The notes below the pieces were generated by a model that was not told the DNA's origin, searched no databases, and saw only the letters and a list, made by a program, of their open reading frames with translations. Positions 55,855 to 64,000 of a stretch of DNA of 64,000 nt are shown here, piece after piece (position 1 is the stretch's first letter; every line of letters starts with the position of its first letter). Origin of the DNA: Stenopsyche tienmushanensis (lineage: Eukaryota > Arthropoda > Insecta > Trichoptera > Stenopsychidae); assembly GCA_008973525.1 (NCBI GenBank), contig WACJ01000520.1, positions 2,356,001 to 2,420,000 of the forward strand, in the 5' to 3' direction. The position numbers and the translations under genes were made by a program.

Positions 55855-56340
55855 GAGTTTAAATGAAGCCGTATGAGCTGCCAAGACGATCAGCGCAGTA
55901 GTCGATCAAATGAGGTAACCAACCCAGAAATGATGAAGAAAATGTTATTATATAACCACCGACTGTAAGTGCGCGAGCTAGCAGTCATTGTAAGCCTTTC
56001 AAAAATGCTGTACATCGTATATTGACTGAAAATTTAGACATGAGAAAGCTGTGCGCAAGATGGGTGCCGCGTTTGCTCACAATGTAACAAAAACGGCGTC
56101 GAGCTGATCTTTCAATTGAGTGTCTGGCGATGGTTCACAGCAATAAGGCCGAGTTTTTGCATCAATTCAGGATGAAATATGGGAAATAAGGATTAAACAA
56201 CTTGTAAAGTAAAGTAAAAACCATGTGCAACTCTCGACTGGGTCGGTGTTCTGCGTTTTGCGCCCCAAGCACAATTGCGCCCGTGGTGGACGCCTGTTTT
56301 GCCACCCCCTTATTACGACCCTGTTCAAACCAGCGCAATT
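55855..56340. repeat. mariner fragment (+) followed by inverted hairpin-family block
   Basis: Bases 55860-56160 on the + strand read KPYELPRRSAQ, then VRELAVIVSLSKMLYIVY-like and LTENLDMRKLCARWVPRLLT, the mariner N-terminus and linker. Bases 56215-56340 are the reverse of the block at 1290-1400 (GTTTTGCGCCCCAAGCACAA). Confidence 0.6.
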
Positions 56341-56349
56341 TTGTTACTT

Positions 56350-57585
56350 TTAAACAAAAAACATTAATTGAGTGTAATATAATAGCGATACTCATACAAA
56401 ATAAAATTGATAAACGCTGCGGATTTCCATCTTTTACAATAAAAACTGATATTATATATATTTTTAATTACGATTTTTTTTAAATATTGAATAAAATAAA
56501 AATAATAAATCTCTAAAATATTCATTTCATTATACGGTGTATTTACTGTGGAAAAAAATATTAAAAATTGCCTATTTTTTGGGTCTGTCAAAGTGAGATG
56601 ATTCCTTAAGGGCTCAATTTTAACGCTTGACGCATGGTTTAAAATTTTATTAAAATTCCTATTATTAAACATGATAATCAGCCATAATTTGGTGTTGTTA
56701 ATGTGGAATGATAAAGTATAGTGATTTCTTAGGTCGTTTCCCCGCTCATTGTTAGTGAGATGCTATAAAACGAATGACTCGCAGTGACTGGATCATTTAG
56801 TAAAGTAGCTCGCTCGTGCGCAGTGTACTTCCATCACATGGAAGAGCCTCCTTCATTTTAACTTTTTTCCATTTGGATAGCACCCATTTCTGTTGAAAAT
56901 TTGTGTCGAGAAGCCTGCACAGTGACCCTTCAAGATGTTAAAACACTCGACAATATGTGAGTCAATTTTTCCTATTAATCTGCATAAAACCCATCCAAAA
57001 TGCGCACATTCTGAGTGGATTTTTTCTCAGGTTTATTTCCAAATGTGATTCAAGAATGCATGACTTAATTTTTGCTTATGTCAGCCTTATTGTTTCCGAT
57101 GATGCGTCACGGTCTGTGTTTTTCCGAAAGGCTTCCATGTCCGAATGTTCATTGTTGGATTGTTGAATTTTGGTTGCCAATCCTCGAAAATATCTCGTTT
57201 TTTCCTATTGATTTCTTTTTATTTGCTCGAAAATACTTCTGGCACAAACTCAAACCATAGCGCATCGGATAGAATGTAACATCACTGTTTTCTTATGGTG
57301 CTATTGCGTAACCAGCGATTTTACTTGATGGCCTTCATTACCAAATAAAAGCGTGAGTATTCTCGGCTAACAGTTATAACAGAGTGCGTGCTTTTTTTCT
57401 TAAAAAAAGACAAGATCGAAGCTTAAATGAATAGCACACTATTATAAATCATATAAATACACACGTGGATAAAACCCAAATCGATATCAGTTCATTGAGG
57501 ATGCTCACTGAATGATTTTTGCTGCGTAACTGAATACATTCTGACATAAAAACTGTTCCTATTAGTGCTATTAGTAAACTGAGAG
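56350..57585. other. Unassigned AT-rich sequence
   Basis: No gene or known repeat was recognised. Short overlapping frames on both strands lack domains. Confidence 0.35.
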
Positions 57586-57589
57586 GAAT

Positions 57590-58560
57590 GTCCATGCGGA
57601 GATCCATTCATGGATGCTGATCATTCGTCATGCCAGCGATCCGAAAAACGGACCGCTTGAACATACAGACCTTGTGGCCACTCCGTACTCTTTTAGGGCT
57701 TTTCGCGCGCATTTTTGATGATAAATTCACACCCGAGGTCTTTTATGATCTGTACGATCACGGAAACACCGCCAAAAATTAATTCACACAGATGGCTCAC
57801 ACAAAAGCAACAATATACTTCTCCCCATCCATAAAACTTATGTATTTATCTACTTTGCTAATTTATTTTGTAGTCTGTGTCATCATTAGTGATGAAGACT
57901 TAAAGCCATAGTGAAAGCTACGAAATAGTCCCATAAGTACCCAAAATAACCAAGAAAACACAAAATTTGGATAAAAATATCTTACATTTTCAACATAGAT
58001 TTCTTTCAGTTTGATACACTTTTCCCAGCAATGTTCAATAAAAATATGTCGCCGTTGATTGTTTTTTCCTTTTTGAGGACAATCAATTAAGATTATCCCA
58101 AACACATCCCAAAAAAGATGCCGCCATGACCTTACCTGCAGACGGAACTATGTTCGCTTTTTTAGATTCTCCCATTTCAGTTCATGACGTTCCATAGGCG
58201 GTTTAGGGTTTCGCTTACCATGTTTTAATTTTCCCGATCTCGGAGTATCCATGCGGAGATTCATTCATGGACGCCGATCGTATTCTGTGAACATGTCTGG
58301 GTATGGTGTCCAATCGCAAAGCGTTCATTCGTCATGTCAGCGGCCCGAAAGTCGGACCAGTTGGACACACAGACCATGCCGCCACTATGTTTTCTTTTAG
58401 GGCTTTTTGCGGTAATAGGTGGTTAAGATAATAAGAAAATATAGCCAAACACTCGATTGAAACGACGCTGTTCTTGTTCCATTGTGAGCAAACGTGGCAC
58501 TCATTTTGCGCACAGCTTTTTCATGCTCAATTTTTCAGTCAGAATCTTTACCCAATATTT
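57590..58560 (+). repeat. Two hairpin-family copies and a mariner fragment
   Basis: Copies begin near 57590 (GCGATCCGAAAAACGGACCG) and 58240 (GCGGCCCGAAAGTCGGACCA). Bases 58450-58560 are a minus-strand mariner linker fragment (EKLSMKKLCAK read from 58530 to 58498). Between them, 57850-58230 has no recognised gene. Confidence 0.5.
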
Positions 58561-58914
58561 TACTGTTGTAAACGAAGAAGCAGACTTCTTCAGATTAGAA
58601 TCTAGTTCGGATTTAATATTGGTAGGACTGAGACCTTTCAAGTTCAAGTAAATTTCCAACAATGTTCCAGCAACAACTATCATTTATACATCAGGTCGAA
58701 TACTTCTAGAACCAGCATGGTATATAATATAAAGAAGAGAAAAGCCAAACAAAATACATAATAGTGACTTGAGATTACTAGCTGGGACATGGGTTGATAA
58801 CAAAATTAAAAGAATGGACAAGGCGCAATTATTATAGTATTGTAATCAGATGAATACAACAAAAAATGCATCAAAATGGAGAAGGTCACATATTACACCA
58901 ACACAAATATCTTA

Positions 58915-59021
58915 TTCGGACCGAAAAAACCGATATTTTCAAACCGGTTTTCGTTCCTACAAATATGACGGATTTCGACGGATACAAATGGTTTTCGGTT
59001 CAGCTCCAGTTCAAAGCCCTG
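58915..59021. mobile_element. Right end of a CAGGGCTTCGAACCGG-type element
   Basis: ACCG/CGGT-rich words (CAAACCGGTTTTCGTTCCTA) end in TTCAGCTCCAGTTCAAAGCC and then CTG, the slightly altered reverse of the CAGGGCTTCGAACCGG end. Confidence 0.45.
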
Positions 59022-59049
59022 ATATAAGCACACGATCGAATAAATGTTG

Positions 59050-60000
59050 ATGAACAGAAATCATAGAGCATAATGGATAGCCCTGCCCTCAAACAAATAA
59101 ACAGAGTCTTCTGGAGTCATATTTTTGGCCAGCTCTGCGATCAGAGAAAGTTATCAAAAACGCTTGAGCAAAAAACATCAACATGAACACAAACACAAAT
59201 GATTCTAAATACATAAATTAATCCGCAAGCAGAACCGTTTTGCATTGATGAATTGACGGAGTGAAAAAAATTGTTTGTTCCAAGTCATGAGGACACAATA
59301 AAAGTGTGTCGATTCTTCATGTATTATTTATTCAATGGATCTTTTTGAAACTGGCTTCTCGGAAGGTCAACCAAATGCCAAGTTTAAACTAGACGCCATT
59401 TATTTATAACAAAAAAACCAGTTCGCGAAGAGAAATCTATTAAAATTAATGTATCTTGATTAGGCTATCTGTCACTTTGTTTGACAAATGTGGGTTAATG
59501 ATCGCATACAGGATTTTGAGCCTGGCGAAAAATTAGCATAAATGAATCGACACTGCCAATAATCTATTATTGGGGAACAAAAGAGGCTTAAGCTTTGAGG
59601 GAGCTAGATTTTCCATTGTATTTATTGTGAACCAATGCTAAAAACATTGCATTAATTAACACTGGTCCATGGGAAAACCTTGACCATTGATGGCATATCA
59701 CGTCTTTTCCGGCTAATCTGAGATCTGTACATTCTTCTTCATGGAGTTGAAGAAATCAAGCGATGAACACAAGGTTATCCAAATAGTCTAATGGCGATTT
59801 ATCGATCAATTTATACTATTTAGCTATTTAGCGCAAGTGTTGATAATGAGGTTATATCGTAGTCCGCCACTGAAAGGGTTAACACAGAACTCTGCCTATG
59901 CAATATTTTGCTCCTTTCAGCTCGATGCACATTTCCCAGCGAGTTTCAATAGCTTCAATATTAAACCACAACTTTAACCGTTGAACTTCTTAAAATATTT
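59050..60000. other. Unassigned AT-rich sequence
   Basis: Nothing recognised on either strand. Confidence 0.35.
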
Positions 60001-60004
60001 CGCC

Positions 60005-60400
60005 GTTGATTGTTCATGTCAGCGGTCCGAAAAGTGGACCGGTTGGGCACACTAATCATATGGTCACTGCGTTCTCTTTTATGGGTTTTTTTTATGGCAA
60101 AATGAAGTTGCGAGCAAGAATAGACTGCTTCTCATTCAAAAACCTATATCTAGTTTTAATTTAACTGAATGCTCTTGAATAGCGGTACCAATAAAAAGCT
60201 CAATAAAAGGCGTTATTGAAGTGAAACAGCAACAAATACTCTATTGAAATGACGCTGTTTTTTGGTTCATTGTGAGCAAACGCGGCACCCATCTTGCGCA
60301 CAGCTTTATCACGTCCAAACATTTTGTGGATTTACTTCATCGTTTATCACGTGGTTATTTCATTTGATCGACCACTGCAATGTTCATGAGATATTGACTG
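60005..60400. repeat. Hairpin-family fragment and mariner fragment
   Basis: GCGGTCCGAAAAGTGGACCG at about 60025 marks the hairpin family. Bases 60225-60320 (minus) resemble the mariner linker (AAACGCGGCACCCATCTTGC, complement of the sequence coding CARWVPRL). Confidence 0.5.
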
Positions 60401-60409
60401 TATTTATTT

Positions 60410-61350
60410 TATGGAAGCTATGACGTTTTAATGTTCAATTACGAATTCCGAACGTTCATGTGCTATGCCCCAGTTATTCTTAAAAGTTATGCTAAATTTA
60501 TGCATTGAAAGCTTTTGGGGTTCCAGTGGCCAAACTTTGCCCGAGAATGTGTCATCTATTGAATGTCTTCTTGCATAAAAAGAGGCACGCGATAGAAATC
60601 AGCAAGTCAAATAGTTTTAGATGTGATAAAAAATGTTGATTGGCAATGCAGAGTTTGAGCAGTGGGTCGTTGGCGCTTCAAAGTACGGCACTGAATCCAG
60701 TACCGTTTGGCGAGCTCGAAGTTTACCGGTCTGTCCTCGAAAACGGTACCATTGCAGGGGTCTACAACCTTTTTATAAAACGACTTTAATATAACCATGA
60801 TATCTATTATTGTTTTGTCGAACCATTACATATCATCGTTTAGCTATGATGCAGCACTCAATGCTTGGATACTCGATTGTTTTTATCGGCCCAATTGTTC
60901 TGATGAAGTCCAATGAGTACCGTAGAATACTTTAATAGATGAAATTTTGAACATTTAATCACTTTCCAATGCAAAAATAATGAATGAGGAAGTTGCATCA
61001 ATTGTTTGGTTCACCTGGTGTTGAGCAGATGAAGAGCCTGCTTTCCTAAAGTGAACGCCCTGACGTGACCTACGTACTAACAGTGCTCACTCACCGTACA
61101 CTACTGACTTACACATTTTTTTTAAACATGCGATTCAGCAATAGCATAGCAATCATCTGTTTTAATTTAGCCATGCACTTTCTAGTCAGTAAAAAAAATA
61201 CAATGAACCCAAAGCCATCAATCATCATCTCTATGCAGTTAAGCTGCAAAGCAAAGGTCTCCATTGTTGTCCATTTTGTTTATATTCATAAATCAACCTA
61301 AATTGATTTCATCGACTTCAATATAAAATGTAATAGAAAACGTTTAAGAT
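60410..61350. other. Unassigned; minus-strand 63-codon frame at 60607-60798
   Basis: The minus-strand frame includes KKVVDPCNGTVFEDRPVNFE and LAKRYWIQCRTLKRQRP and is GC-richer than its surroundings, so it may derive from a coding sequence. I recognise no family and no splice context. Confidence 0.25.
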
Positions 61351-61354
61351 TAAT

Positions 61355-61630
61355 TCACTCAAGACCGCACAGCGTAAGTGAAGCTTGCGTATCAATAAAT
61401 GAACCTTAACACCGCTGATAGTACACAATATTCGATCATTTATTCGCGCAAACATAAACAATACACATGTATGTATTCACTTTTAGTATATAATTGATTT
61501 ATATGGCTTTATACTATTTATTATGATTCTAAGAAGACCTCATACCTAATGGTTGATACCCCATACATAATATTTAGACTTGTAGGGGTACCTTTACAAC
61601 ACGACTTTATCATCGATGTACGAGTGGAAT
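61355..61630 (+). repeat. GTTGATA/GTGTAGGGGTAC repeat copy
   Basis: Starts at ACCGCACAGCGTAAGTGAAG, includes ATCAATAAATGAACCTTAAC and ends at CATCGATGTACGAGTGG. It matches 22845-23290 but is shorter. Confidence 0.55.
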
Positions 61631-61714
61631 CCCACCCAGGAAATACCGAAAAATTCAGGATTGAAATTTTTATCTAACAGAAATCGTACACCTCACCAGC
61701 ACGCCTAAATCCGG

Positions 61715-62110
61715 ACGCTTGGAAATAGTGGCGTAACTATTAATTGGCGAGCTTAGGCGACGCCTAGGAGCAGTAACTGTCTAATATATGTATAAAGTAC
61801 ATATATGTTTGTCAAATTGTTATATTAACCTTTCCCCACCGGTGATGTATTTACTACACATCGACTCTAATGATGGGAATATCGATATGAAATATAATAG
61901 ATACGGGATTCATAATTATTGTATTCCTCCGTAATATAATTGCGAATCGCATCAAAGTATTATAGTATATAAATATTCATTTGAAACGGCGGAAATAAAT
62001 AATTTGTCGGGAAATCGGAAATTTTGCGAGTTTTAGTCCGTGTCTCAGCAGAAAGGAATTTTATTAGTCACATTGGTGGTATTATACGAAAATGGGGACT
62101 TTATAGACAT
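61715..62110 (+). mobile_element. hAT element end and transposase-flanking remnant
   Basis: AGTGGCGTAACTATTAATTG near 61726 is a hAT-type terminus. The hAT repeat core is at 61845-62010, and 62030-62100 corresponds to the coding start region seen at 6660-6720 (GTGTCTCAGCAGAAAGGAAT). The hATC part is missing. Confidence 0.6.
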
Positions 62111-62488
62111 TAGGGGAACACAAAACAGCAATGTCCCTAAATACAGAGTGCGGCAGGGAAACTTCCTTATTTGAAGCGACAGTTATTCCGAGAAGAGTAG
62201 GGTGGCACTCATCCAGTGAATTCTCTTTAAATGTATTTATGTAATATGGAAAAATATGATTTAAACTGATTTAAACTAAATAAGGTGGTTTCCCTGTCTA
62301 ATCTGGTAAACTACTTCCTCTCCCTTTTTATTTCCAGCAAAAATACTGACTATTTTAATAAAGGATCATATAGATATAGATATTTAAACAAGAATATAAA
62401 AAATATCACCTATTTTAATCGTTTTAACGAAAAGCCCGTGTTATATATCATATTTGCAAGAAATTTTTGCCGAAAATGCGGCGTGGCG

Positions 62489-62518
62489 ATATATAGACGT
62501 TGAACTATTATAGTCAGA
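62489..62518 (+). promoter_or_regulatory. Probable serpin D core promoter
   Basis: ATATATAG at 62489-62496 is a good TATA box, and TTATAGTCAGAAA about 25 bases downstream contains TCAG, an arthropod initiator-like sequence. The serpin D ATG at 62551 follows after about 36 bases. Confidence 0.5.
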
Positions 62519-62550
62519 AATTGCGTACTAGACGCATTTTAGCACATTTA

Positions 62551-64000
62551 ATGTTGTGTCTATCTATTTTAGGTAAATAAATCAGGCAAATAAATCATCA
62601 TATTTACATGATAGCGCATTCAGAATAAAAGGACAGTCAAATAAAATGTAAATTTTATGGAGATGTGGTCGACCTTCGTAATAAATTTCATATGTAAATA
62701 GCAAGGGCTTCATCGTTCCATTATATTAAACATAAAAAAGGCAATATAACAACAACAATAAAAATTTATGTATAAAACAGGGCTTCGCACCGTTATTTTT
62801 TTCATTTCGGTTATTTTTGTTCCGGTTCAGTTCCAAATATTTGCAGCGGTTCGGTTGCGATTCTCGCTTTGGGGAATTTCTTTCTGTTTTTGGATTGTAT
62901 TTTGAATTATGGGATGTAAAGACATCCACATATCGTCCTCCGCCAGAATAGAGTCCAGAAAAGTTTCTCCTATCTGTGCAAAACGATCCAAAAATTCCTG
63001 GTGTGAACTTTCTGGGCACCCATCTCGTACATAACTTCTAGTAAACAAGTTTTTTCAGCACAATATCACTGACGACACATCCAGAAATGTCAGGAAATTC
63101 TTCCCGAAGATCGTCAAGCGTCATATAGCGCACATTACGTACTTCTTCTTCAATTTTTTGCACAAATTTTCCAGTGCATTAATGGTTGTTTATTAACTTT
63201 TATACTTTTTAGTGTTATTGTTGGTGGTCGGATTAGCAATTGTATTAGCAAAACCAAGAAAATCTAAATCAAATGAAGGAAGTGGCAGTTTTATAGGAGA
63301 GGCAACGAATGATTTATCCACAGCTATATTTCAGGTGATTATTTTTTTCATAAATATGAAAAACAATCTGTTACTGTTATTTTTTAAAAATAATTTCCAT
63401 TTTAGAGCTATGTAGATGATGATTCAAATTTGGCATTTTCGCCTCTCGGATATTCTGCAATTTTGGCAATCTTATCCGAAGGCGCCAAGGGCGATACATA
63501 CAAGCAGCTATCCACAGCTTTAAAACTTCCGAATGATCCAAATGTTGTCAGAAACATGTACCAAGGCATCATGAAAAGACTTCGCAATACCAACGACTAT
63601 AAGCTAAACACGCCTGAGTTCAAAAATTGGTTTTATGTCTACAAAAACTACACAATAAACGAAGATTATAAGAAAATTTTAGAAGAATATTATTTGACTG
63701 ACGTCAAGAGCGTGAACAAATACGATTCGAGCTTCTTCCAAATAACTAAAGAATCGTCAAAAAAAGACGAGAGCGATAAAGTAGAACAGATCGATCCATT
63801 GCCTTCAGTGGAGATTAAAGATCCGGTGGTGTCAGAAATTGCCACTACTAAAGACAACAGCAAAGACGTGCAAAATTTCCAATCTATTCAGGAGGAATCG
63901 TCGGAGAAAGATAAAAAAGATGATAAAAAAGAGGCTCCCAAAAAGGATGATGTGAAATTGGATATCCCAAAGGACGATGAAAAAATAATTAGCTTTGCTG
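62551..64000 (+). CDS. Serpin D, secreted serpin with Lys/Asp/Glu-rich insertion (3' part beyond window)
   Basis: Exons: 62551-62572 (MLCLSIL plus one base), 63213-63334 and 63406 to the window end, 246 codons so far. Exons 1 and 2 join in phase 1 to a very hydrophobic signal peptide ending near IVLA|KPRKS. Serpin helices A-B are clear: NLAFSPLGYSAILAILSEGA and YKQLSTALKLPNDP. NTPEFKNWFYVYKNYTINED matches the strand that follows helix D. After about residue 160, where the strand and helix F region should continue, the frame enters a charged stretch (KKDESDKVE, EKDKKDDKKEAPKKDD) with no stop. The exon is not closed within the window. It may continue into the rest of the fold, or be a non-inhibitory form; the hinge and loop are not visible. 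Intron 1 carries a mariner remnant. Confidence 0.75.
62726..63050 (-). pseudogene. mariner-like remnant in serpin D intron 1
   Basis: The minus strand reads MFTRSYVRDGCPESSHQEFL, then DRFAQIGETFLDSILAEDDM and WMSLHP. It is related to 24085-24340 and 24660-24790; the DETW.CHY region is changed to DDMWMSLH. The end at 62778-62880 contains the CAGGGCTTCGCACCG repeat. Confidence 0.6.

Overview
The window looks like one AT-rich chromosomal segment of an insect (at least an arthropod) nuclear genome. It carries intron-containing genes with GT..AG (one GC..AG) junctions, secreted serpin genes, mariner, hAT, IS630/Tc1-like and non-LTR retroelement remnants, a solo LTR and many short interspersed repeats. 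The order cannot be fixed from the sequence alone; a lepidopteran-like genome is possible but this is a guess.

The only host protein-coding genes I can support are four serpin (serine protease inhibitor) genes, all on the + strand: serpin A (exons 9180-12075, first exon uncertain), serpin B (37455-41630), serpin C (44576-50247) and the 5' part of serpin D (62551 to beyond the window end). B, C and D each begin with a 22-28 base exon that ends one base into a codon, in the middle of the signal peptide. B and C share almost the same exon lengths (28, variable, 211-214, 209, 186, last) and phases, so they are tandem paralogues. A has the homologous 211, 212 and 186 base exons plus extra introns, one of them inside the reactive-centre hinge. 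All three complete genes keep a hinge compatible with inhibition, but the reactive loops differ (predicted P1 Arg in A, Leu in B and C), so they should hit different proteases. Three of the four add unusual low-complexity parts: A has a Ser/Thr/Pro-rich then basic C-terminal tail; B has an Asn/Gln-rich N-terminal domain with eight (F/Y)PQQN(T/A) hexapeptides and a 190-residue polar tail; D has a Lys/Asp/Glu-rich segment in the middle of the serpin fold.

Layout: 1-9100 repeats (IS630-like and hAT remnants, Helitron-like units); 9180-12075 serpin A; 12500-37400 a repeat-rich desert with mariner copies in both orientations, degenerate non-LTR reverse transcriptases (17170-19020, 27250-28190, 35053-35650), TIR elements and hAT copies; 37455-41630 serpin B; 44077-50247 serpin C with its transposon-filled introns; 51143-51603 a solo LTR; 51740-62500 more repeats; 62551-64000 start of serpin D. 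The most distinctive biology is the serpin cluster with disordered extensions; the rest is mostly decayed mobile DNA.
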